This document shows, piece by piece, positions 1-6,130 of a stretch of DNA of 6,130 nt. Below the pieces are notes generated by a model, which saw only the letters and a list, made by a program, of their open reading frames with translations, did no database searches and was not told the origin of the DNA. Source of the stretch: Desulfuromonadales bacterium (lineage in GTDB: Bacteria > Desulfobacterota > Desulfuromonadia > Desulfuromonadales > BM103); the NCBI GenBank assembly GCA_029859485.1, contig JAOUDB010000167.1:1-6130 (forward strand), read 5' to 3'. Position 1 is the first letter of the stretch, and every line of letters starts with the position of its first letter. Both the position numbers and the translations under genes were made by a program.

Positions 1-493
1 TTTTGGTCGTGCCGATCTTGTCAACCACATCCATGCCCTTGATGACCTTGCCGAACACGGCGTAGCCGTAACCTCTGACAGAGGTGTCCTTGTGATCGAG
101 AAAATCATTATCCTTGAGGTTGATGAAAAACTGGCTGGTCGCACTGTCGACGACGCCGGTGCGAGCCATAGCGATCGTGCCACGCAGGTTGCGCAAACCA
201 TTGCCTGCTTCGTTCTTGATCTGAGCGAGAGTCTTTTTGGGCGACATATCAGGGGTAAAGTTTCCGCCCTGAATCATAAAATCCTTAATAACCCTGTGAA
301 AGATCGTACCATCATAATGTTTGCTTTCAGCATAGGTCAAAAAGTTTGCTACTGAGATAGGCGCTTTTTCGTTATCCAGCTCGACAGTTATATCGCCATG
401 ATTGGTTTCTATTACAACAACCTCGACAGCGAGCACAGGTGCGGTAAAGAGCAGACTGGTTGTAAGAATCATCAAAATTATTTTTTTCATCAT
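1..493 (-). CDS. ppiA: Periplasmic peptidyl-prolyl cis-trans isomerase, cyclophilin type (3' end cut by window)
   Basis: This gene runs off the left edge; 164 residues are readable. Cyclophilins catalyse cis-trans isomerisation of Xaa-Pro bonds during protein folding. Residues 1-22 look like a Sec signal peptide: MMKK, a hydrophobic stretch, then PVLA with likely cleavage before VEV, so the product should act in the periplasm. The cyclophilin domain follows from about residue 24: IFHRV (catalytic Arg67), FMIQGG (72-77), [26 protein letters not shown] (118-125), FLDH (131-134) and GYAVFGKV. The match is closest to recalled E. coli PpiA. Phe131 stands where human CypA has Trp121, as in bacterial forms that bind cyclosporin poorly. 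There is a small insertion, about three residues versus E. coli, after FLDH. Two ATGs are in tandem (493 and 490); AAGGGG at 500-505 lies 6 bases before the first, which I chose. It begins 24 bases after the gpsA stop and probably shares its transcript. Family assignment is very secure; the ppiA symbol is by resemblance. Confidence 0.93.
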   Translation of the reverse strand, partial: MMKKIILMILTTSLLFTAPVLAVEVVVIETNHGDITVELDNEKAPISVANFLTYAESKHYDGTIFHRVIKDFMIQGGNFTPDMSPKKTLAQIKNEAGNGLRNLRGTIAMARTGVVDSATSQFFINLKDNDFLDHKDTSVRGYGYAVFGKVIKGMDVVDKIGTTK

Positions 494-499
494 TTTTAT

Positions 500-505
500 C
501 CCCTT
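500..505 (-). promoter_or_regulatory. Shine-Dalgarno site of ppiA
   Basis: AAGGGG on the minus strand, 6 bases upstream of the ATG at 493 and 9 upstream of the ATG at 490. It fits either of the tandem start codons, the first slightly better. It lies inside the 24-base gap after gpsA, leaving no room for a separate promoter in that gap. Confidence 0.6.
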
Positions 506-517
506 AAAATGGTTTTC

Positions 518-1522
518 TTATTCGTCTTCTGAAGTCAGGGCCCGCGTCATCAGGTCAGCAGCCGCCTGCTTCGGGTCTTTCTCTTCGTAGAGAACCTGGT
601 ACATCTGCTCCGTTATCGGCATGGCAACCCCAAGCTTGGTGGCCAGTTGATACGCGGAAAGGGTGGTCTTGACCCCTTCGGCAACCATACGCATCTGATT
701 TAGGATTTCGTCCAGTTTGCGTCCTTTGCCCAGCTCGATACCAACCGAGCGGTTGCGGGAAAGGTCGCCGGTACAGGTCAGCACCAGATCGCCCATGCCG
801 GCCAGCCCTGAAAAGGTCGCTTCCTGGGCACCCTTGGCTTCACCGAGACGGGAAATTTCAACCAGACCCCGGGTAATCAGGGCCGCTCGCGCATTGTGGT
901 TAAAGCCGAGCCCATCACCAACACCGGCAGCCAGGGCAATCACGTTCTTCATCGCCCCGCCGATTTCAACGCCAACAACATCCTGGTTGGTATAAACACG
1001 GAAATAATCCGTGCTGAAAATTTCCTGAACACGGTGCGCAACTTCAGGATTAACCGCTGCAACCGTAACAGCCGTAGGCTGTTCTGCAGCGACTTCTCGC
1101 GCAAAGGATGGTCCGGAAAGAAAAGCACTGCGTTTGGCGACTTGCTCACCAAGAACTTCCTGCAAGACCTCGGACATAGTCAACAGGGTACCGTTTTCTA
1201 TCCCCTTGGCCGCAGAAACCAGTAGGCAATCTTCTGGAATGTAAGCTTTGAGATCTTTTAGGACGTGGCGCATGACCTGCGATGGTGAAACCAGCAGAAT
1301 GAGTTGGCTGTTTTGGGCAGCCTCTGACAGATCGTTGGTATAAGCCAGTTTACTTGAAAGAGTTATCCCATCCAGATAGAGATCGTTGACTCCGGTTTCT
1401 TGGAGCCGTTTAGCCAGGTCTGCTTCGTAAACCCAGAGGGTGACATCGTGACCCTTTTTAGCCAGAACATTGGCAAGGGTGGTTCCCCAGCTACCAGCAC
1501 CGATGACTCCGATTTTCATCAT
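518..1522 (-). CDS. gpsA: Glycerol-3-phosphate dehydrogenase [NAD(P)+]
   Basis: This cytoplasmic enzyme reduces dihydroxyacetone phosphate to sn-glycerol-3-phosphate, the backbone precursor of phospholipids. The 334 residues match the family's usual length. An N-terminal Rossmann domain starts at once with KIGVIGAGSWG (glycine motif 8-13), then LLVSPSQ (76-82) and SAAKGIE (103-109, Lys106 in the dinucleotide/substrate region) and SGPSFA (136-141). The C-terminal domain has GGAMKNVIALAAG with the expected catalytic Lys192, NHNARAALITRG (208-219), LAGMGDLVLTC with Asp245, and SRNR (255-258). The open frame extends upstream to 1591, but those 23 extra residues are basic and precede the Rossmann strand. 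I start at ATG 1522, 6 bases from GAGAGGA; ATG 1519 is equally possible. The stop is TAA at 518-520. It lies 43 bases after the TPR gene and 24 before ppiA. All key motifs are intact. Confidence 0.97.
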   Translation of the reverse strand: MMKIGVIGAGSWGTTLANVLAKKGHDVTLWVYEADLAKRLQETGVNDLYLDGITLSSKLAYTNDLSEAAQNSQLILLVSPSQVMRHVLKDLKAYIPEDCLLVSAAKGIENGTLLTMSEVLQEVLGEQVAKRSAFLSGPSFAREVAAEQPTAVTVAAVNPEVAHRVQEIFSTDYFRVYTNQDVVGVEIGGAMKNVIALAAGVGDGLGFNHNARAALITRGLVEISRLGEAKGAQEATFSGLAGMGDLVLTCTGDLSRNRSVGIELGKGRKLDEILNQMRMVAEGVKTTLSAYQLATKLGVAMPITEQMYQVLYEEKDPKQAAADLMTRALTSEDE

Positions 1523-1528
1523 GTCAAA

Positions 1529-1535
1529 TCCTCTC
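1529..1535 (-). promoter_or_regulatory. Shine-Dalgarno site deciding the gpsA start
   Basis: GAGAGGA on the minus strand, 6 bases before ATG 1522 and 9 before ATG 1519. It supports the short GpsA beginning MMKIGVIG rather than the longer open frame from 1591, which would also overlap the end of the TPR gene. Confidence 0.65.
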
Positions 1536-1565
1536 ACCCTTGGCGTAATGAACAACCGAAAAGCG

Positions 1566-2450
1566 CTAAATCGCCTTCTTTTTCTTTTCAATCCGCTCGC
1601 GTACCTGCTCCGTCTTGCGAGTCAGGATATCTTCTTTGGGATAAATCCCTTTAAGCTCCTCGAGAATTTTCAAAGCTTCCACGAGCTCTTCCTGCTCCTC
1701 CAGTACCGTTGCCAGGCCGAAGCTTGCTTCTACAGCATAGGAGCTTTCCGACCAACGCTCAATAACAACCCGATAGGCCCCGGCCGCTTCCGAAAGCTTT
1801 CCTTCCAGAGCGTAGGTCATGGCAATTCGGTATTGAACTTCGGCAAAAAGATCGCTTTGCGGATCATTCTTCAGCAGGCTTTCAAACTCTATCCGGGCCT
1901 GGGCAAAGTTATTCAGGCGGAAATAGCAGTCTGCCACCTCGTATTGCAACTGATCGCTGTTGCTATCGGCATCATCGAGAACTTTCTGGTAGACAGCGAT
2001 AGCCTGACCACAGTCGTTGAGCCGATACTTGTAAAGCACAGCGACCTGCTTCCTGGCAGCAAACACCTCTGGGGCGTCCGGGTAATCCCGCTCCAGCAGC
2101 AGGTAGGTCAGCAGGGCATCGGAATAACGACCCAGGTACAGATCCTGTATTTCAGCGACCTGAAAAAGAGCCTGAGGTATCCGCACAAAAGACGGCTGCT
2201 CAGCGTGAAGCTCCTTAAAGAGCTCAACCGCTTCGCTATACCTGGCTTCCTGCCTGAAAGCGAGGCCTTGCTGGAAACGTTCTTCGAGTCTTGTTTGTAA
2301 ATTCGCTTGGTACCAGTAAGCGCCGGCGGCGACCAGCGCCACCATGATCAGACCGAGTAAAATCCAGAGCCGCTGCTTAGGCGCCTTCCCCTGGCGCGTC
2401 AACTCCTCCAGAAGGAGCTGTTTCTTCAATTTCTGGATTTCCTTCGTCAT
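1566..2450 (-). CDS. Membrane-anchored tetratricopeptide repeat protein of unknown specific role
   Basis: Predicted 294 aa. Residues 1-27 are charged and probably helical or coiled ([10 protein letters not shown]...), with basic residues K22, K25 and R27 just before a single hydrophobic segment at about 28-46. This suggests a signal anchor with N-terminus inside and the rest in the periplasm. The remainder is almost wholly helical with TPR-like units at roughly 56-87, 93-125, 131-164, 168-200, 204-237 and 241-272. Typical cues are [47 protein letters not shown] and [11 protein letters not shown], with Pro at unit ends. It ends in a basic KKKKAI tail. TPRs bind proteins or peptides, so a scaffold or assembly role is plausible; the architecture recalls YfgM-like or Tol-Pal-associated TPR proteins, but I cannot assign it. 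Its start overlaps gyrA by 74 bases. ATG 2450 has AGAAGG only 3 bases away; ATG 2492 (308 aa) or TTG 2429 are alternatives. Confidence 0.85.
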   Translation of the reverse strand: MTKEIQKLKKQLLLEELTRQGKAPKQRLWILLGLIMVALVAAGAYWYQANLQTRLEERFQQGLAFRQEARYSEAVELFKELHAEQPSFVRIPQALFQVAEIQDLYLGRYSDALLTYLLLERDYPDAPEVFAARKQVAVLYKYRLNDCGQAIAVYQKVLDDADSNSDQLQYEVADCYFRLNNFAQARIEFESLLKNDPQSDLFAEVQYRIAMTYALEGKLSEAAGAYRVVIERWSESSYAVEASFGLATVLEEQEELVEALKILEELKGIYPKEDILTRKTEQVRERIEKKKKAI

Positions 2451-4881
2451 CTTCCTTCTCTGCCAGCTTGGCGACCGCAACAATACGTTCATCAGCCTCG
2501 AGCACCATCAGGCGAACCCCCATGGTGTTGCGGCCGATAACGGAGAGGGCGCTAACCCGTGTACGCAGCACCTTACCCCGGTCGGTAATAAACATAAGGT
2601 CTGATTCATTGTCTACCAGTTTAACATCAACCACCTGGCCATTGCGACCTCCGGTCTTGATCGTGATAATACCTTTACCGCCGCGACTCTGTACGCGGTA
2701 TTCGGTGAGACTGGTGCGCTTGCCGTAGCCGGTTTCTGTGACGGTGACCAAGGTCGACGCAGTCGCATCGGAGACAACCTCCATGCCGATGATTTCATCA
2801 TCACCTTCGAGCATCATACCGCGAACACCCCGGGCTGTGCGGCCCATGGGGCGGGCGTCGCTTTCGTTAAAGCGGATCGATTTACCGTTATGGCTGGCAA
2901 GCAGAATATCCATAGAGCCATCGGTCAGACGCGCAGCGATCAGGCTGTCACCTTCGTCGATGGTCAGGGCAATAATGCCACCCTGGCGGGGATTCGAATA
3001 AGCCAGCAAATCAGTTTTCTTGACCGTGCCTTTTTGCGTAGCAGTGATGATGAAGCGGCCTTCCTCAAATTCCTTGACCGGAAGGATCGTCATAACCTTC
3101 TCATCCGCCTCCAGGTTGAGGAGGTTGACGATCGCCTTGCCGCGCGCAGCGCGACCGCCTTGCGGAATCTCATGGACCTTGAGCCAGTAGACCTTGCCCC
3201 TGCTGGTAAAGATCAGGATATAGCTGTGGGTCGAAGCAATAAAGAGGTTTTCAACAAAATCCTCATCCTTTGGTCGCATCCCTGTCGCACCCTTGCCTCC
3301 CCGGCGTTGGGCCCGGTAAAGAGACACGGCGTTACGCTTGATATAACCAGAATGGGAGACGGTGACGACCATGTCTTCCTCGACTATCATGTCCTCAATG
3401 GAGAGATCAGCCGCCACGGCAATAATCTCGGTGCGACGAGGGTTGCCGAAACGATCTTTGATATCGTTCAATTCGGCTTTGATGATCTTGAGTATCTCGA
3501 CCTCGCTGGCAAGGATATCCTTGAGGCGCTTGATCAGCGCCATGACCTGGTTGTACTCCTCGATAATCTTGTCACGCTCGAGGCCGGTCAGGCGGTGCAG
3601 GCGCATTTCAAGAATCGCCTGGGCCTGGATATCACTCAGCTCGAAACGGGAGATCAACCTCTCCTTGGCTTCAGCCGGGTTGGCGCTGGTTTTGATCGTT
3701 TGAATAACCTCGTCGAGGTTGTCCAGGGCGATCTTCAAACCTTCGAGGATATGGGCGCGGGCTTCGGCTTTCTTCAGCTCGAACATGGTGCGCCGAGTCA
3801 CGATCTCCTTGCGGTGGTCAATGAAGAGATCCAGCACTTCGCGCAACTTAAGAATCTGTGGTTGGCCTTTGACAATCGCCAACATGATGATGCCAAAAGA
3901 TGAATGCATCGGCGTCATCTTGTAGAGCTGGTTAAGCACCACTTGGGGGATGCTGTCTCGCTTCAACTCGATAACGATGCGCATGCCGTCACGGTCCGAC
4001 TCATCGCGCAGATCGGAAATACCTTCGATCTTCTTGTCCCGAACCAGGTCGGCGATCTTTTCAATCAGTCGCGCCTTGTTAACTTGGAAAGGAATCTCGG
4101 TGACGATGATGCTCTCACGACTGGTGCGGCTGTTCTGCTCGACCATCGCCTTGGCGCGCATCGGGATAATCCCTCGACCGGTGCGGTAAGCCTGGTGGAT
4201 GCTGTCTCGGCCCATGATGAAGCCGCCGGTCGGAAAATCAGGGCCCGGGATCAGCTCAAGCAGTTCCTCAATCTCTAGCTTCGGGTTATCGATGACCGCA
4301 ATCAAGCCATCAATAATCTCTCCCAGGTTGTGTGGCGGTATCTTGGTCGCCATACCGACCGCAATACCCTCAGAGCCGTTGACCAGCAGGTTGGGATACT
4401 TGCAGGGCAAAACCAATGGCTCTTCAAGAGAGTCATCGTAGTTGGGTCCAAATTCAACCGTTTCCTTGTCAATGTCGTTGAGCAGCTCATGAGCCAACCG
4501 ATCCATGCGAACTTCGGTATAACGCATAGCCGCCGCCGAGTCGCCGTCAACCGAACCGAAGTTTCCTTGTCCATCGACCAGAGGATGGCGCATGGAGAAG
4601 TCCTGGGCCATACGAACGATGGTGTCATAAACCGCCGAGTCACCATGGGGATGGTACTTACCAATGACGTCACCGACCACGCGAGCCGATTTCTTGTATG
4701 GCTTGTTGAAGTCGTTGTTCAGTTCATTCATGGCGAACAACACCCGCCGGTGAACCGGTTTTAGACCGTCTCGCACGTCCGGCAGAGCCCGGCCGACGAT
4801 TACACTCATCGCATAGTCCATATAGGACTTGCGCATTTCGTCTTCAATATTGACGCTGACTTTGTTCTGTTCTGAAAGCAT
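2377..4881 (-). CDS. gyrA: DNA gyrase subunit A
   Basis: GyrA is the breakage-reunion subunit of gyrase, the cytoplasmic A2B2 type IIA topoisomerase that introduces negative supercoils using ATP. It is complete at 834 aa. The winged-helix domain carries the quinolone-resistance region GDSAVYD, with Ser82 and Asp86 (E. coli Ser83 and Asp87) both wild type, and [10 protein letters not shown] with catalytic Tyr121. The tower and coiled coil follow (about 340-480, including [16 protein letters not shown]). The C-terminal beta-pinwheel begins near 490 and contains the GyrA box QRRGGKG at 525-531, which separates GyrA from ParC. A related QSRGGKG lies at 731-737. The tail after about 807 is acidic, then Gly/Pro-rich ([11 protein letters not shown]... 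GEGA). ATG 4881 is preceded by CGGAGG with a 10-base spacer. It lies 100 bases after gyrB and overlaps the TPR gene by 74 bases. Confidence 0.99.
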   Translation of the reverse strand: MLSEQNKVSVNIEDEMRKSYMDYAMSVIVGRALPDVRDGLKPVHRRVLFAMNELNNDFNKPYKKSARVVGDVIGKYHPHGDSAVYDTIVRMAQDFSMRHPLVDGQGNFGSVDGDSAAAMRYTEVRMDRLAHELLNDIDKETVEFGPNYDDSLEEPLVLPCKYPNLLVNGSEGIAVGMATKIPPHNLGEIIDGLIAVIDNPKLEIEELLELIPGPDFPTGGFIMGRDSIHQAYRTGRGIIPMRAKAMVEQNSRTSRESIIVTEIPFQVNKARLIEKIADLVRDKKIEGISDLRDESDRDGMRIVIELKRDSIPQVVLNQLYKMTPMHSSFGIIMLAIVKGQPQILKLREVLDLFIDHRKEIVTRRTMFELKKAEARAHILEGLKIALDNLDEVIQTIKTSANPAEAKERLISRFELSDIQAQAILEMRLHRLTGLERDKIIEEYNQVMALIKRLKDILASEVEILKIIKAELNDIKDRFGNPRRTEIIAVAADLSIEDMIVEEDMVVTVSHSGYIKRNAVSLYRAQRRGGKGATGMRPKDEDFVENLFIASTHSYILIFTSRGKVYWLKVHEIPQGGRAARGKAIVNLLNLEADEKVMTILPVKEFEEGRFIITATQKGTVKKTDLLAYSNPRQGGIIALTIDEGDSLIAARLTDGSMDILLASHNGKSIRFNESDARPMGRTARGVRGMMLEGDDEIIGMEVVSDATASTLVTVTETGYGKRTSLTEYRVQSRGGKGIITIKTGGRNGQVVDVKLVDNESDLMFITDRGKVLRTRVSALSVIGRNTMGVRLMVLEADERIVAVAKLAEKEDDEGNPEIEETAPSGGVDAPGEGA

Positions 4882-4884
4882 CTA

Positions 4885-4904
4885 GGTTTTTCCTCCGAAA
4901 AACC
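4885..4904 (-). promoter_or_regulatory. Small hairpin displaying the gyrA Shine-Dalgarno in its loop
   Basis: In the mRNA sense, GGUUUUU and AAAAACC form a perfect 7-bp stem around a six-base loop CGGAGG, which is the gyrA ribosome binding site. GGAGG ends 10 bases before ATG 4881. The stem has only two G-C pairs, so it should be weak. Whether it presents or masks the site is inference. Two of its bases (4903-4904) are shared with the base of the larger palindrome upstream, so the two structures could compete at that edge. Confidence 0.5.
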
Positions 4905-4978
4905 GGATCGTGGTTGGTGGTTCTTGGTTCGTGGAAAAAGCTAATCCCACGAACCCTGAACCCATAACCTCGTTCCGG
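4903..4978. repeat. Palindromic element of two inverted arrays of degenerate heptamers
   Basis: This 76-base element fills most of the gyrB-gyrA spacer. On the plus strand four tandem heptamers, GGATCGT, GGTTGGT, GGTTCTT and GGTTCGT, occupy 4905-4932. After a 16-base centre come four heptamers of the complementary type at 4949-4976: ACGAACC, CTGAACC, CATAACC and TCGTTCC. Folded, 25 of 32 opposed positions pair. The innermost stem is a perfect 9 bp (4926-4934 with 4947-4955) around the 12-base loop 4935-4946; 5 bp, 4 bp, 2 bp and 5 bp follow outward, separated by small symmetric mismatches. No T-run follows the stem in the transcribed direction, so it does not look like an intrinsic terminator. 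It may be a dispersed repeat of the REP or miniature-element kind or an mRNA-processing hairpin; one copy cannot decide. Confidence 0.75.
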
Positions 4979-4981
4979 GGT

Positions 4982-6130
4982 TTATACGTCCAAATTAGAT
5001 ACGTTAAGGGCGTTATTTTCAATAAATTCACGACGCGGCTCAACCTGGTCGCCCATCAGCACGGTAAAGATCTGCTCCGCCTCGATGGTGTCTTCGATTT
5101 TGACCTGCAGCAACACCCTTTTTTCGGGATCCATCGTGGTCTCCCAGAGTTGGTCCGGGTTCATCTCCCCCAAGCCTTTGTAGCGCTGGATATACTGTCC
5201 CTTCTTGGCCCGAGCGAAGAAATAGTTGAGCAAGTCCTGACGATCGCTCACCACCATCTCTTCTTGCCCTTCTTTACTGATCAATGCCTTATCATTCAAA
5301 CAGATTTCTTCAACCTGCTTGTATGATTGTAGTAACAGCTTGTACTCATACATCGACAGACTCTCCAGCACCTTCTGGTCGATGTAGGATCGCAAGCTAC
5401 CCTTTTTATAGAGAATCCGAGGTGGATCGTTAAACACCTCAAACTCAACATCAGGTTCAATCTCACGTAACTTGGTGGCCAAAGGTGCAAGGTCAATCAG
5501 GTCCGCGAAACCATTCTGCAATTTGCCACTCACAAAAACCTTAAGAACTTCGGCATTGATCCCCTTGTGCACCATCTTGCCGAAGTGCTCATTGTAATCA
5601 AGGATATTGCGCAACGTCGGGATTATTTGTTTGCCGCGCAAGACCTTGCCGCTCTTCTCCATCTTCACGGTCATTCCCTCGACACCCTCATCGAGCAGGT
5701 ATTCACGAAGTGCTTCCTCGTCTTTCAGGTAAAGCTCTTTCTTACCGCGTTTGGCCTTGTAGAGTGGGGGTTGAGCGATGTAGAGGTGTCCGCGTTCCAC
5801 CAGTTCCGGCATTTGTCGGAAGAAGAAGGTCAACAGCAGGGTACGGATATGCGAACCGTCGACATCGGCGTCGGTCATGATAATAATCCGGTGGTAGCGC
5901 AACTTGCTCAGATCGAAATCCTCTTTGCCTATACTGGTTCCCATCGCCGTGATAAGGGTTCGGATCTCGTTGGAGGTGATCATCTTGTCGAAGCGTGCCT
6001 TCTCGACATTGAGAATCTTACCCTTCAACGGCAGGATAGCCTGATAGCGCCTTTCCCGTCCCTGTTTGGCACTACCACCGGCCGAGTCGCCCTCGACCAG
6101 GTAGAGTTCACAGAGCGCAGGATCCTTCTC
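4982..6130 (-). CDS. gyrB: DNA gyrase subunit B, C-terminal part (5' end outside window)
   Basis: GyrB is the ATPase subunit of gyrase. The visible 382 residues begin inside the TOPRIM domain; the GHKL ATPase and transducer domains lie beyond the right edge. Numbering from the first visible residue, EGDSAGG (13-19) supplies the metal-binding Glu13, and DADVDG (87-92) the Asp87, Asp89 and Asp91 cluster. PLKGKILNVEKA and YIAQPPLYK are also typical. The stretch from about 129 to 300 corresponds to the long insert in the TOPRIM domain of Gram-negative GyrB, absent from the short Firmicute form. IQRYKGLGEMNPDQLWETTMDP (about 314-335) and VEPRREFIE...NLDV close the protein as expected for GyrB. The frame continues without a stop to 6130; the TTG at 6028 is an internal Leu codon in PLKGK, not a start. 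The stop is TAA at 4982-4984, 100 bases before gyrA. Confidence 0.98.
   Translation of the reverse strand, partial: EKDPALCELYLVEGDSAGGSAKQGRERRYQAILPLKGKILNVEKARFDKMITSNEIRTLITAMGTSIGKEDFDLSKLRYHRIIIMTDADVDGSHIRTLLLTFFFRQMPELVERGHLYIAQPPLYKAKRGKKELYLKDEEALREYLLDEGVEGMTVKMEKSGKVLRGKQIIPTLRNILDYNEHFGKMVHKGINAEVLKVFVSGKLQNGFADLIDLAPLATKLREIEPDVEFEVFNDPPRILYKKGSLRSYIDQKVLESLSMYEYKLLLQSYKQVEEICLNDKALISKEGQEEMVVSDRQDLLNYFFARAKKGQYIQRYKGLGEMNPDQLWETTMDPEKRVLLQVKIEDTIEAEQIFTVLMGDQVEPRREFIENNALNVSNLDV

Noticed and set aside
1470..2300. 276-codon open frame on the plus strand, antisense to the TPR gene and the gpsA start
   Set aside because: It covers the well-supported TPR gene, its translation resembles no known fold, and it spans a gene boundary on the opposite strand. 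A shadow frame is the simpler explanation.
2890..3903. 337-codon open frame on the plus strand, antisense to gyrA
   Set aside because: It lies entirely within intact, highly conserved gyrA. Its translation shows no recognisable domain and it looks like a complementary-strand shadow of gyrA codon use.
4634..4640. Quinolone-resistance substitution in GyrA
   Set aside because: The region reads GDSAVYD with Ser82 and Asp86 (E. coli Ser83 and Asp87) unchanged, so no classical resistance change is present at these two positions.
4926..4955. Possible Rho-independent terminator after gyrB (perfect 9-bp stem)
   Set aside because: In the minus-strand transcript the stem is followed by AAGAACCACC rather than a U-run. 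The T-stretch is inside the loop, so it does not fit an intrinsic terminator.
4882..4981. Separate gyrA promoter in the gyrB-gyrA spacer
   Set aside because: Reading the minus strand, I found no credible -35/-10 pair with normal spacing. The space is taken up by the palindrome and the ribosome site. A promoter inside gyrB cannot be excluded.
6026..6028. TTG as a start codon for a separate 348-aa protein
   Set aside because: The frame stays open to the window edge, and the upstream 34 residues contain the GyrB motif EGDSAGG. The TTG is an internal Leu in the conserved PLKGK segment.

Overview
All coding capacity lies on the minus strand, in the order gyrB (5' end missing) > gyrA > membrane-anchored TPR protein > gpsA > periplasmic cyclophilin ppiA (3' end missing). 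Coordinates therefore run backwards relative to transcription. The protein sequences and the gyrB-gyrA-TPR-gpsA order suggest a Gram-negative bacterium of the Desulfuromonadales/Geobacterales type (former Deltaproteobacteria). That placement is inference from recalled gene order and residue flavour, not from a search. The long-insert form of GyrB and the signal-peptide-bearing cyclophilin fit a proteobacterial-type cell envelope. Because gyrB and gyrA often follow dnaA-dnaN-recF, the window may lie close to the replication origin, but no origin elements are visible here.

Layout from right to left. 6130-4982 holds the C-terminal half of GyrB (382 residues visible: TOPRIM domain, insert and tail). 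4981-4882 is a 100-base spacer, most of it filled by a long imperfect palindrome built from degenerate heptamers, followed by a small hairpin whose loop is the gyrA Shine-Dalgarno sequence. 4881-2377 is a complete GyrA (834 aa). 2450-1566 encodes a 294-aa protein with one transmembrane helix and several tetratricopeptide-like repeats; its start overlaps the gyrA end by 74 bases. 1522-518 is a complete GpsA (334 aa). 493-1 is the first 164 residues of an exported peptidyl-prolyl isomerase.

The two gyrase subunits form the A2B2 enzyme that introduces negative supercoils. GpsA supplies sn-glycerol-3-phosphate for phospholipid synthesis, and the cyclophilin assists folding in the periplasm. The TPR protein has no assignable specific function but sits between them in a tightly spaced, co-directional array (gaps of 43 and 24 bases, one overlap), consistent with co-transcription. 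No convincing promoter or intrinsic terminator was seen inside the array. There is no gene-free stretch over 300 bases.

This is largely a housekeeping region. I saw no sign of a novel defence or mobile system. The most unusual element is the heptamer-built palindrome between gyrB and gyrA.
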